DNA of 64,000 nt from Sclerodactyla briareus. Lineage: Eukaryota; Echinodermata; Holothuroidea; Dendrochirotida; Sclerodactylidae. The stretch covers positions 124,001 through 188,000 of the forward strand of contig JAODTK010005552.1 of assembly GCA_026419785.1 (NCBI GenBank). The letters run 5' to 3'. A program made the position numbers and the translations under genes. The notes under the pieces were generated by a model. That model was not told the origin of the DNA. It did no database searches and saw nothing but the letters and a program-made list of their open reading frames with translations. Positions 34,751 to 46,095 of this stretch are shown here, piece by piece. Within the stretch, counting starts at the first letter, position 1; every line of letters starts with the position of its first letter.

Positions 34751-35390
34751 GAATGATATATAATGAAACCTTCTTTGAGGTTATATGGCTACCCGTGCCG
34801 GACATGGCACACAACCTACTCGTGTTGTAAACAAGAACTACGGGAAAATGAGATAACTTTTAGCCGTCAATAATTAAATGAGATCAATCAATGACTACCA
34901 CGCCATCTTACATCAGTCTCTGAGAGGGGTGGCTGGGGCAATATTTCAGGACAGGCTCCAGAATTTCAGCGCTCGTAGTGAAAATCACGACCATAAACAC
35001 GAAGGAGGATCAACGGCTGAGAGACTCGCACAATTTTGACGTTATTTTGGCAAAGGTTAGAAAATGAGCAAATTCGGGCATAATTATCAAAACCAAAAAT
35101 GCGGATATCAATAAACAAATCTGGGAACCTTAAGTACTCAACCCCCAATTTTTTCTCAATTCTCGCTGATTTTTTTGTTGATCGTGGTTAAAATCGTGGG
35201 GGATTGTGGGCGCTGTGTAGCAATCTTACCCCTAAGTCCTTATGATCCCGAGCATTGCATTCCTCCCAAAAAACAACAAAACAAATGTCGCCCGCGCAAC
35301 GGAGACAAAAAGAGGATATCAGTATGATTATCATTCTGGGTGGTACTCATCGATCTATCCCTAGTATAGCCAAGTGGACAACGAAAAAAA
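34751..35390. other. Unassigned non-coding stretch
   Basis: No gene or clear repeat is seen between the CAATAGGGTT element and the tandem duplication at 35395. Confidence 0.4.
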
Positions 35391-35394
35391 AATC

Positions 35395-36050
35395 GTTGCC
35401 CATACTGCTCCAGATGCGTGAAACCGTGGGAATAAATTTAGTTTCACAGGTTGACCCCGCCGTGATTATATAGACAAATCTACATGCATACGTAATTTGA
35501 CAACGGACAGCTTCCCCCTAGTTAGGTTAATCATCACTTGGTTCGAAATGCCCGTATTTTTTCGCACCCCTTTCATGCTTAAATTCAGATAGGAATTAAT
35601 CGTAATTCGGCGATCATAAAAGGTTTTTTTATCGTTCAGTAATGTGGCGGGGGGGGTTTTTGGGGGGGGGTTGACGTCAAGGGACTCGCCGCCTAAGTAA
35701 CCGGCGCAAGGACCATCGACTGATGCATAACATTTACTATTGTGTCTTGACTTGTTGACAAAGATAATTGTCGACCATACTGGCCCATATGCGTGGAAAG
35801 GAGGGAATAAAGTAGTTTCACAGGTGACCCTCCGTGGATCATAGACAAATATACCAGATTACGTTAATTTGACACCGGCAGCTAGTATTCGGTTAATCAT
35901 CACTGGTTCGACCATGCCTATGTTTTTCGCACTTAAGCTTGCAACTTACTTCGCCCGAGAGGAATTAATCGTCATTCAGCGATCCTCAAATGTTCCGTAG
36001 TAAGGGGTGGGGGGGGTGGACGGTAAGGTACCCGCCGCTGAATTAAAGGA
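35395..36050. repeat. ~366-bp tandem duplication with G runs
   Basis: Two diverged units are about 366 bases apart. Paired blocks are CCCATACTGCTCCAGATGCGTG / CCATACTGGCCCATATGCGTG, TAGTTTCACAGGT(T)GACC, GTTAATCATCAC (35528 and 35893), GGAATTAATCGTAATTCGGCGATC / GGAATTAATCGTCATTCAGCGATC and a closing G run with CCGCCG(C). No gene overlaps. Confidence 0.75.
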
Positions 36051-36620
36051 GCCCCCCCCTTCCCGCCATCCGGCCAATGAATGAAGGCGCAAAAAAGACT
36101 ATTGTTAGACCCGACTCAAAGACAATGTCAAGATGGTGTGACAACACCACGCACCCTAAGACTGCAAACGGCACCCACCACGCCACACAAGACGCATTAC
36201 CTTTACAAGTGTTTTGCCCAACAAAGATCCAGGCCCCAAAATCCGTCTTTCCCCAACTCCGTCAGATTCCCGGCATAAGGGACCAGCCTCCATCACAACT
36301 CCGTCCCCCCTCCCCCCCCCCCCGTTCACCGGCAAACAGGAGATAGATGGTGCCCCGTCAACACCCCCCCCCCCCTCCTCTTCCCCGTCCCCATGCTCAA
36401 TTCGATCTACACGGGCCGGCCCTGCTCTGGGGCCCCGGTTAGCCAGCTAAGCGGCCTCCCTCCCCCCCCCCCACCCCTTTTCCCACTCCTTACTCTACAC
36501 ATTACAGCCATGGACCCAGCTCCTCTCTCAATCGTTTAATCGCACCCCCCTCCCCCTGTTTTTCCCCATCTCTAAACCTTCTTTATCAGCCCCCGACAAC
36601 ATCGTTCAGTATCGCTAGGC
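36051..36620. other. C-run-rich stretch
   Basis: Several C runs of 7-12 (near 36053, 36305-36322, 36363-36375, 36460-36472 and 36547) lie in C/T-rich sequence. Proline-rich open frames across them (36077-36450) follow from composition and are not called as genes. Confidence 0.6.
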
Positions 36621-37050
36621 ACATGAGCGTTCCTTTTGAATTACCCAAACGTCGTTATTTTTGAACCACACGCGTCGTAAAGTTAGTTTAGTGAAATATG
36701 GTATCCATAGTCAAATTGTCCATTCGGAATTTATAACATATATTGGCCCGATGACGATACACTTCTACCTGCACCTCAAAAAAAAGTCTTGTCTGGGCTG
36801 ATAAAAAGCTGAACAATTGATAAACTTGTTCAATTGGCTACCTATTAATTCAGCCATGATTAACAACAAAATCACGAACGCATATTGCTAATTGACCAGA
36901 CGCACAAGTCCTGGGCAGAGGCGTAGCAACAGCACCTGAAGCCCGGGTGGGCGAAGTTATGAACATTCCAAGAACTTCAATTATCAAAGCGCGTTATACC
37001 TCTTCAATCGGCGGGACGGCGGACCATAGTTTGCTCGTCTAAATATTTGC
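36621..37050. other. Unassigned non-coding stretch
   Basis: Nothing recognisable is seen, apart from a G/C piece near 36911-36955 (GGCAGAGGCGTAGCAACAG followed by GAAGCCCGGGTGGGCGAAG) that resembles the leader of the G-run hairpin elements. Confidence 0.4.
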
Positions 37051-37132
37051 TGATATCACCTATTAATGTGATGATATAACAATATTTGATGATATACCCA
37101 ATATTGATGATACCACTAATTGAATTAATGAG
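37051..37132. repeat. GATATC palindromic satellite, small island
   Basis: About four units of the GATATC family (CTGATATCACC, GTGATGATATAAC, TTTGATGATATACCC, TTGATGATACCAC) sit between the two large arrays. Confidence 0.8.
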
Positions 37133-37340
37133 TTACAGGATCCTTATTATTTTGAGTCCGGTCCAAGTCTGCGAATGTTGTCACAATAGTGAAGGATTAT
37201 CGACTGCAAGGAGGCAATTAAGATCACTGACTCTCACTATCCCAGCCTCCCGGAGAGTACTGCCATGGCATTGGTTTAATTGAGTTTAGCAAACATTGGA
37301 AAGTGAAGGTGCATGAAGGCAGTCAAGGAACACTAAGCTT
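37133..37340. other. Unassigned non-coding stretch
   Basis: Nothing recognisable between the satellite island and the polypyrimidine tract. Confidence 0.35.
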
Positions 37341-37344
37341 TTGG

Positions 37345-37790
37345 CTCCCTAGTTGTTTTTTCCTTCCCCTTCATTTCCCGTGATTGCCAGCCTCTTTCCT
37401 CCTTTGACCTTGACATCACCCTCCCAATCCCCTCTACGTCGTTTCATTTCTTCTGTCCATTACAGTGTTATTCTATTCCTCCTCCGGTTCGTATCCCCAT
37501 TTTTCTTTATCCCCTGTGCCGGGCCCTCTTATGCCACTCTACTTCGCCTTTCCTCTCTTTCTTTTTTCCCTGTATTGCTTCATCTTTCTACTCCTGTTCA
37601 TTCTTTGTTGCGTTTTTTCTTACCCTCTTCTCTCTCCCCTTTGCTTCCTCCTCCTCTGACATATTTCCCTTTCACCGTGTGCCCTTCCGGGCTCACCCTC
37701 CCATTTTCAGGTTCTAGAGTTTGAGCTCTCTTCATCGTTATCCCTACTTTCTTCACATTTTTTTTTTGTTTGTCACTTTCTTCCTCCCTC
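37345..37790. repeat. Polypyrimidine tract (C/T-rich)
   Basis: About 450 bases are strongly biased to C and T on the plus strand (TTCCTTCCCC, TCTTTCTTTTTTCCC and similar). A 123-residue serine/phenylalanine/leucine/proline-rich frame across it (37353-37724) reflects this bias and is not called as a gene. The tract could be a LINE 3' UTR relic like the CT-rich part at 23.3 kb. Confidence 0.7.
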
Positions 37791-37968
37791 GCGGCCCACC
37801 AAAATCTGTTTGAGTCGGATTCCAGGATCTAAGGTAGTCTCTCATAACAAACTAAAGTCTGGGGCGCCGGACAAGCGCTCACTTAAATAGTGACCCAGCG
37901 CCAACCCTTTACACTTATTATGCATTCCATGATGGAGTAGTCCTCAGCGCCCCCCTCTCTTTTGGAAT

Positions 37969-38600
37969 TGGGTGATATCACCAATTCCTTTGATGATATA
38001 CCAATTCGTACGACATTGTGATATCACCAAGTTGAATAGTGATATCAGTAATATGAATTGATGATATCATCGAATGAATTGGTGATATAATCACAATGAA
38101 TTAGTGATATCATAATTGTGTGCTGATATCAGAGAAATGTGGAGCATCTAATGATATCACTAATTCATTTAATGATATCACTAATTCAATTACTGATATC
38201 ATCAAATTATTTGATGATATCACTCATTTATTTGATGATATCACCAATTATTCGATGATATCACCAAATATTCTGAATGAGTGACTAATTGTGAAATTAA
38301 TGATGTCACAACTTCAATTAATGATATCACTTATCATTACTGATCATCAATATAATGATATCACCAAAATATTTGATGATATCACCTAATGATTTAAGGA
38401 TATCAGTGATTGAACTTGGGGATATCATTAATGTGAAATTGGTGATATCATTCAACTGAATGGTGATATCATCAAATAATCGGTGATATCATCAAATAAT
38501 TGGTGATATCATCAAAAAATAGGTGATATAAGGAAATATTGAGATATCCAGTAATTTTGAATTAGTGAGATCATTAAATAGAATAGTGATATCCTTAAAT
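37969..38600. repeat. GATATC palindromic satellite, array 2
   Basis: A long AT-rich array follows the same unit logic as 32093-32605. TTTGATGATATCACCAAT and GAATTGGTGATATCATCAAAT alternate, with over two dozen GATATC cores. Units near 38170-38280 and 38440-38530 are the most regular, with periods near 20-23 bp. The right end decays into GAATAGTGATATCCTT. Confidence 0.9.
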
Positions 38601-38634
38601 GGAATAAAAAGTAAAAACGACTTGCCATAATAGC

Positions 38635-38840
38635 GCAAGCCACTGTCTGAAAGTGTGTGTGTGTGTGAGGGAGGGGGGTCAAGAGCAATTTTGGGGAGAT
38701 TGGTCGAGTTTTTTTTGGGGGGGGGGGGTCCGACGAACAGTGATGGGAAAACATTATGTGCTGTGAAAAAAATAATTTGGTATGGAGGCCTTCCCAAAAG
38801 TGGGGGGTCATGACCCCCCTGGACCCCCAGTGGCTGATTC
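38635..38840. repeat. G-run repeat with GGGGGGTCATGACCCCCC palindrome
   Basis: A short TG run, a G run of 12 (about 38717-38728) and GGGGGGTCATGACCCCCC (38801-38818) are followed by TGGACCCCCAGTGGCTGAT. The last palindrome has perfect 9-bp arms and no loop. The arrangement fits the broader G/C hairpin-element pattern. Confidence 0.55.
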
Positions 38841-40197
38841 CATCTGTAATACCCTACCCGGCCTTTTCAACCAACAAAAGTCCCTGAACACCACATAGGT
38901 AGTCGTTACTGCTCAATCTCATACTGACCAGCCTTTCGTGATGATCTATCTCGGAAATTTAGGAGAAGCATTTGACAATTTTCAGCAAAATGAGTTGGAC
39001 GGATCCCTTCAACAAACTTTTGTCTGATTTCCCGAATAATCCGTAGGTATCACTAGTCATGATAACATGATAACTGATCTGTTGAGTAGAGCATTTAATA
39101 ATAGTCCAGTATTGCCCTTCACTGACTTGACCTTTAAATTCCGAGCACCCGGCAAGCTAACACAGTCCATGATGACAATGACAAACTATCATAGAAATAA
39201 TGCCCCTTTGATCAATGAAACATCTGTGTCAAAGTTTGATCAAACATCGGTCGAAAGATAAAGAACGAACATTTGAAGCCCAATGGGCATGGATGGATGG
39301 TAGATATACTTTTCCTAATTGATTTGGCAATTTTCTGGATCAACTCAAGTTGGAAAGGTCAATTATCGAACTATTTACTCTCATATATTACGGCATGATT
39401 CACACGAAACGTCGCGATATGTGCAGCGTACACATAAGTGACTGTGTTGTGGCTAAGACGCCTAACATGTAATCGAAAAGTTGCCGGTCCGTGTCTACGT
39501 TGTACTAGTGAGCAGGTATCCACCTGCCATTCCAATCACCCAGCCTTTTGGGCGCAAGCGACCAGGCATGGGGCCCTGACGCCACCTTCCCACCCCTCTA
39601 GTCCAACACTCACTTCTCGAGGTACCGCAGTAAGGGTCGTCCCGGCGGTCGGTACAATCGCAACCCCATCCCGATTGCTCACACTGAGGTAGGCAATGTG
39701 CATGTCGCCGTGTGTGTGTAGTCACCCTCGTCTTCATTTTCCGGTCACACTGCTGTGGCAGAGTGCATGGTAGACTCCATGTGTCCTAATGGAGGTATGA
39801 CAGCACTTCTGCTTTCAGATAATGTGATGGATTCATGATCTGAAACCTAAATAGATTTTCCAGATACTTTGCCAGTTGGGTAGGCAGGGTGAAAATTGCC
39901 GAGTCCTGTACCATGAGGAGGATCACAAAGTGGAGTTATGCCGATGCCTTGCCTATCGCAAAATGCGAAGTCGGGAGGGGATTTCAGGTTCATCATGCGG
40001 GCAGGATATGAGCGGACAGAGATTCGGAAAGTAATTATTTCTCAGCCTTTCGAACGACTCTAATGGACTACGTCATGAAGGGTGGAGCGAAACACAAACA
40101 GGCCATTAGAGGTTGTCGTACATCCTTCCACCTTCCTGTGCTATCCCTAAGAGGCGAAGATGCTTACCACGCTCTAAGCAATGGATACCGTCCTTAA
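38841..40197. other. Unassigned stretch, weak dispersed-repeat similarity
   Basis: No gene is supported. The segment 39100-39300 shares wording with the tgacctttgacc repeats (CACTGACTTGACCTTTAAATT, TTTGATCAAACATCGG, GAAGCCCAATGGGC) but is too decayed to delimit. Confidence 0.4.
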
Positions 40198-41375
40198 ATC
40201 GATATTGTTCTGGGAGGCAGGATATTCTGAGAGGAACGTTCTGACTGACAAGGTGTTTCTGGAGGATGAGCCATTCTGGGAGGCAGGGTGTTCTGGAAGT
40301 TCTGGGATGGCAAAGTGTCCGGGGGGGTAGGTAGGGTGTTTTGGCAGGCAGGATCATTGGGAGGGAAAGTGTTCATGAGAGGAACGTCCTGACTGACAGG
40401 TGTTATGGGAGGATGAATGTTGGGAGGGCATGTGTTCTGAGAATCATGTGTTCTGGTGGCAGGGTGACCTGGGAGGCAGGGTTGTTCTGGAATATGGAAG
40501 GGGTGTTTAGTGGGCAGGGTGTTCTGGTAGGCAGGATCATCTGGAATGGCAGGGTTTTCGGAGAGGGAGGCTCTCCTGGAAGGCAGGTATTCTGGGAGAC
40601 TAGGATTTCTGGGAAGCAAAGGACTGCCAGGAGGCAGGGTGAACTCGGGAGGCGGGTGTTCTGGGTTGGTAGTTTGGTTGTATCTGTGTGTGAGTGTAGG
40701 ATATTCTGGGAGGCAGGGTATCTGGGAGGCAGGGTTGTCTGGGGAGGGTGTTCTGGTAGGCAGGGTGTATGAGAGAGAGGCTCTCTGGAGGCAGGGTATT
40801 CTGGGAGACTAGGATTTCTGGGAAGAAAGACTGCCAAGGGGCAGGGGACTGGGAGGCAGGGTGTTCTGGGAGGCAGGGTGGTGTGCTGGGGATGCAAGGG
40901 TGTTCTGGGAGGCAGGGTATTCTGGGAAGGCAGGGTGTTTGGGAGGCGGGTGTTCTTAGGCAGGATCATCTGGAGGGCAGGTTTTCTGAGAGGGAGGCTC
41001 TCCTGGAAGGCAGGGTTTATGGGAAACTAGGATTCGGGGAAGCAAGATGCCAAGAGCAGGGTGACTCGGGAGGCGGGTGTTCTGGGTGGTAGGGTACGCA
41101 TGGTGAGTAGGATATTCTGAGAGGCAGGGATTCTGGGAGGTCAGGTTATTTTGGGAGGCTAGGGTTTGTTTCTGGGAGGGCAGGGCAGGGTGTTCTGGGG
41201 GGCAGGGGTTCTGGGTGGTAGGGAACTCTGACTGGTAAGGTGTTCTGGAGGCAGGGATTCTAGGAGGGCAGGGTATCCTGGGAGGCGGGGTGTTCTGGGG
41301 GGCAGGTGTCTGGAGCGAGAAGGGTGTCTGGGGGGGGGGGCAGGGTATATGGACGAATAGTGTGTGGGGGTCACC
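40198..41375. repeat. G-rich minisatellite with ~212-bp higher-order period
   Basis: The base unit is about 17 bp, CTGGGAGGCAGGGTGTT, with many variants. A longer block repeats on top of it: GAGAGGGAGGCTCTCCTGG occurs near 40560, 40773 and 40988, followed each time by GACTAGGATTTCTGGGAAG (near 40597, 40808 and 41022) and, in two of three, CTCGGGAGGCGGGTGTTCTGG. This gives a higher-order period of roughly 212-217 bp over about three turns. Long frames on both strands inside it are artefacts of periodicity. Confidence 0.9.
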
Positions 41376-42890
41376 TACATATGGAGAAGAATCTCATTGG
41401 GGGACCAGGGGAAGAAACCCATTACTATCATATCAAAAAGCAGTCCATACACTTTTGTTACACACTGCTCAAAACTGGCAGTAGGCTACTCGAAATGCTA
41501 GTCATGGAGCATGGCATGGCGTTACCACTGCTAAAGAGTGAACTATGTCAAGCACAGTTAAAGTTCTCAGTCCTAGTTTTTTCATGCAATGAGAGGCAAT
41601 TCGCAGAGCATGTCTAAGCATTTTCAAAGCCTCAGGAAGGATCACATCACTGCAATATCAGAGAGTAGGTCCTCATACTTCAGCCTGCTCAAAACTGCGA
41701 TAGGTACCCAAAAGCTGGCTGTGTTGGTGACGCCTCAGTGGGGCATGACTCCAGGGGTTAACATGAGAAAAACAAAGGCTGTACCAAACACATTAACCCA
41801 ACACCATTATTGACTAGTGTCAGCGAAATGTGTGTGAAAATAGCACAGAATGAAAATATACAAGTATTTAATAAATACAATAAAGCTTTTTATTGATTCA
41901 ATTAAAGTAAATGCTCAAAGTGCTATTTACAACGTATATACCTCCGTGCTTAAAATTCAATTTGTGTACTCTGGCTATCGACAATTGAAGGCAATTATAT
42001 TTTTAAATCATGGAGAATGGAAGAAAGAGAAAAAATATAGCCTAGGCTTTAGGCGAACCATGCTCAAGCTGTGTGATGGGTTGTTAGACAATTATGCTCA
42101 ACTTCAAAGGCCTGTAGCACGTCTAAGGCTACAGAGGTTAGAGACATATAATGCAAACACTCACTGATTTAGAAAAACAAGGAATCACTGATTGGATAAC
42201 TACAGATACTGTATCTTAAAGAGGGAAAACTATGGACCACTAAGTATCCCAACAAAAAACCACCCATGAACAATGTACTGTGGCTATCGGAAAAATGAAG
42301 GGAATGTTTCATATATAATTACAGAACAAAGCTATGAGTTTTTTTCTCGAAGAGAAATCATCAACTTCTGAGAGATCCTCTAGGGTTTGTTAGTTAGAGA
42401 AATTACAACAGAATTCATTATAGTTTTAGAATGTGAGATGAGTATAGGGTATGCCAGGGGCAAGGCACCCCCCCACCGGTGACAATTAATTTCTTATCCC
42501 CCCCCCCCTCCTCTTGGGGATGCAAGAAACTCAGTTTACCTATACCCTTTGCAATTATTAAAATGATCCAACCTCAATTTGCCCACACTAGCACTATAAC
42601 CATGACTTGTCTTCACCCTCTTGCACCCGTCACAATGATATATAACTGGCAAAATTCACCGAAATTTGATGTATTGTGGCAATAGATTCAATCTTTCATT
42701 GGATTCAGACAGACTCTCATACATTATATATAACAGGTGAAAAAACTGCTACGACGTGCACTATAACAGTTTTAAAAGAGATTAGATATGGGGGTTAAAG
42801 AGATAAAACACAATATGCTGATTTCTGTAGTTAGGCTAATAGCAGTCTTCAAATTTGTGTTGCGTGTATGGAAGTGATCGAATAATGAAA
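41376..42890. other. Unassigned non-coding stretch
   Basis: No gene is supported. Frames at 41306-41617 and 41850-42167 lack recognisable domains. A C run lies at 42499-42508. Confidence 0.4.
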
Positions 42891-42894
42891 ACCG

Positions 42895-43400
42895 TATTTT
42901 CATCCCGCTAAGCGCCCATCTCCAGTAAGCGCCCACCCAACTATTCTGCCACTTTGTAAATATATATGTTGATATGCGTGACAAAAACCGTGAAAATATT
43001 TTCGACTAGCTTCGGACTTCGGCCAAATCGAGGCAATGGTTAGATGGTGCATGAAAACAATGTGGTGTGTGGGTGTGTGCGTGCGTGTATTACCATAGGT
43101 CAACCATAGTTTGAGCCTGTTTATGTATAGCGCACTTCCATAGTATATAAACTAGTTATGTTACGGCCGGATGAACAATCGTTCTTGTGAGTTTTATTCA
43201 TTGGGAAGTACGGGTTGGGAGGGGTGGGATGGGTGTGGGGGAAGATGCACTGCCACTGGAGATAGCAAGACATTGTACATAGTGTTAGTCCTGCAAAGAA
43301 GTACCCAAAACAAATTCAAAACGGATTGTCAAGTTACTCGAGTAAGCACCCATCTGAAACTTTGCAACCCCTGGGCGCTTAGCGGAATGAATAAAGTAAG
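42895..43400. mobile_element. MITE-like element with 14-bp perfect inverted ends
   Basis: CCGCTAAGCGCCCA at 42905-42918 is the exact inverse complement of TGGGCGCTTAGCGG at 43372-43385. The similarity continues weakly outward (TTTTCATC against AATGAATAAA). Just inside, AGTAAGCGCCCACCCAACT (left) and AGTAAGCACCCATCTGAAACT (right) are direct-repeat-like. The internal ~450 bp has no transposase. No target-site duplication could be confirmed, so the outer boundary is uncertain. Confidence 0.6.
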
Positions 43401-44599
43401 GTTTGACACCTTAGTGACAAACCACAAAAAGAAACATGGGTCTGACATAAGGTGCTTCGAGTAGGAAACAAGGACAAATCCTTACATTAAGTGTCTTTGC
43501 ATCCGGAACAGGAAAACACCCGGGCTCATCCTGTATACATGTGTACCTCTCAACCCAAAAACCAACGAGAGAATCAGAGCCACCCGTAATCAAACCCACA
43601 AATCGACTCAACTGTGGACCTTCCATTTGTCCACTACTTTTGATTGTTCAACGATACACTTATGCTGCCTTGATTGAGACACCAACACATGTGTAACACA
43701 TGACTTCAGTAAGTTAGAATGACACAAGCCCTCCCCTCCATTCACCGTGATTGTATTTCTTTGAGATACTAACCAACGGTCTTGTGGTATCAAACCCACA
43801 CCAATTGTGAATAACACTAAACTGAACAAGGCATCAACCCAAACATTAATGAGTTGTAAAGCAATTGGAGTCAGTACATATCCACTCACAAGTAACTCCT
43901 GTATGGCAGTTATGACCTTGACCTTCAGCTTCCAAAATGACAGAGGTAATTGTAGAATGTTGATTTATGGCAAGACATCACCATAGGCAACAGAAAGCAT
44001 GATTTTTTTGGAGAATCTTGTTTGCTTAGTCAAGTAGGATGCCTTGGGATCTCGATTATTTGTTAGGAGGTTGTCCCAGCAATGTGCCATGACCTATGAC
44101 CTATAGCCACTAACACTGATATGTCATCTCCAATCTTGGAGAGAGGAATTCTCTCCTCTCATGTTTGAACTAGTAAGTGTGCCACTATCTACCCACAGTG
44201 CCACACTCCTGTTTATTTGCTCAATGACTGCCAGTGTCTGGATTATTTCCAACCTGTCAGCTCTGTGTACTTCATCACATACGTAACAGTCTATCATCGT
44301 ATTTGTTTATAGTCACAGCTCTCCAGACAATAGGTGAGGTGTCATGTGCTTTTGTTCCAACCAGAGACTCTTCCCGTCCAGTAGTAAGAAGATGAGATTC
44401 AACAACACATATATCAAATACAGTTATAAAACATGTAATCCTTTTTATCGAAATCAGGGACGTGTTGCCCTAAGTCATTCTTCAATTATTAGCATATAGG
44501 CAGAGACAATTTACTCCAAAATGATACCAAAACTGTATGTGCAGGATGTGGCTTCCTATCGGCATTGAACATAGCATTTTTCATATAATGTGTTGATAT
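43401..44599. other. Unassigned non-coding stretch
   Basis: No gene is supported in this ~1.2 kb. Composition is even and lower in simple repeats than the rest of the window, as might be seen in an intron. Confidence 0.4.
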
Positions 44600-44609
44600 A
44601 TGGGGAATC

Positions 44610-44945
44610 ATTGGATTAATTTTCATATAATTCTAAATGGCACCACTGATTAAAGGCTTCTTCACCGAAGTGCTCAGAGCACTTACTCATATTAACCCAT
44701 CCCTGGGAACCAGGCATACACTCCAGTAGTACCATAGTTGTACTCTGGTTCCTCACAGGTCCCAAATTATCCCTCCCGGAGTTGGGTGGGGTGGGGTGGG
44801 GTGGGGTAATCATTGTGCATTGATACACTAGATGAAGCTGATTGGTTCACTATGGAATTCAAACCCTCGACCTGTTGGATCTCTAGTCTGGAGCTCGGCT
44901 GACTGCTGTGACTAATCCAATCACACGACCAGACCAACAGTGTCG
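44610..44945 (-). repeat. Possible tRNA-derived SINE
   Basis: Read on the minus strand, GTCACAGCAGTCAGCCGAGC leads to GGTCGAGGGTTTGAATTCC (B-box-like GGTTTGAATTCC, complement at 44854-44867), then a G/C simple repeat (GGGGT units on the plus strand, 44784-44807) and an unrelated body. The A box is weak. The spacing of about 35-40 bases between the possible A and B boxes fits a tRNA-like head. Confidence 0.4.
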
Positions 44946-45880
44946 ATTATGTACCTACCTCCAAATAATCTGATAGGTAATCATTCACCCCTGTTGACCC
45001 GTTTTGTTCTTCTTCATAGCTCCTATCTCAAGCACTACCAACAAAGTTTTTCCAACTAGGCACGTGGAGGAAGAATGCTGTCAACACATTGTCATAGAGC
45101 GTGTGCCATACCCCTGTCATTAAAATAGTACACAATTCAACAACAAAAACCTTGACCTAAATCCTGAATAAAACACTATACACAAAGGCACAGCAGGGTT
45201 GCAGTACAATACCTGCCAGGAATCATCAGAGAAAGAAATACCATGCTTTTAAGAAACTTAAATCATCAGGCTTTCTTACATTTCTCAAGAAATCCATTTA
45301 GCACAACCATTTTAATACCACAATGCAAAGCAATACAAAAGCTCATTGCGTCCATTCCAAAAAAAAAAGAAAGTTGTCCATCCATCATAAACCTGGAATA
45401 ATGTCAAAATTCCGTAAACTGCAGGTGTGCAGAAGGCTAAAGTACACCTGCCCTCTAATCTCTGAGCCAAATTGGTCTGTCAAGCTGATCGGATGGTGCA
45501 CGCTTCTCCAGATCAAAGTACTTTTCACGTTTACCCGAGGTCAGTCTGAAACATTTTCAAGGATCTCATTATTGCGCTCTTAATTGGCTAAAATGAGCCA
45601 GACAGGTGCATTTTTTACGGAACAGGAAACAGCACATAAACATGACGCTTAAAGTGTCAACCGAGCCTACCTGGTTGGCTGTAGGTACTAAGATTCATTT
45701 ACTAGTACTTCATAGGCATTAACAGACAAATATGAATTTAGGCCCTCTCCTATCATCACCACTCGCAAATATAATGATAATGGTGATGTAGATCAATATA
45801 GCACCTTTCAAGAAGTGCTCTAAAATAGTTGTCATTGGAAACTTCATCTAACCAAACTATCTACTGCCTGTCCCCTCTTC
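44946..45880. other. Unassigned non-coding stretch
   Basis: No gene or clear repeat is visible. Confidence 0.4.
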
Positions 45881-45899
45881 TGGCACACCTGCTTGATAT

Positions 45900-46095
45900 G
45901 TCACACCCCCCCCCCCCCCACACACACCCACTCCCATCACCTGCTCATCTTCGAAGGGGAATCCAGCTTTAGGTGGGGATTGGGAAATCCTGCTTTTTAT
46001 CATGTCTGCAGACACTCTGGGCTCATTTGGGATTTGAACTCACTACCCATAGGTCTAGAGCTTCGCAGACTACAATTTATTATCCAGTGTCCTCT
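45900..46095 (-). repeat. Possible tRNA-derived SINE with perfect B box
   Basis: The complement of 46029-46039 is GTTCAAATCCC, a canonical pol III B box. Upstream on the minus strand are TAGTCTGCGAAGCTCTAGAC and GGGTAGTGA, an approximate A-box region and anticodon arm. The body continues to a C-run/CA simple repeat at 45904-45927. There is no cloverleaf good enough to call a tRNA gene. Confidence 0.45.

Noticed and set aside
37353..37724. 123-codon serine/phenylalanine/proline-rich frame
   Set aside because: It is produced by a polypyrimidine tract.
40194..40969. Long proline- and leucine-rich frames on both strands
   Set aside because: They lie inside the G-rich minisatellite and follow from its periodic composition.
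44854..46039. B-box sequences considered as tRNA genes
   Set aside because: No full cloverleaf can be drawn and the A boxes are weak. SINE heads are a better explanation.
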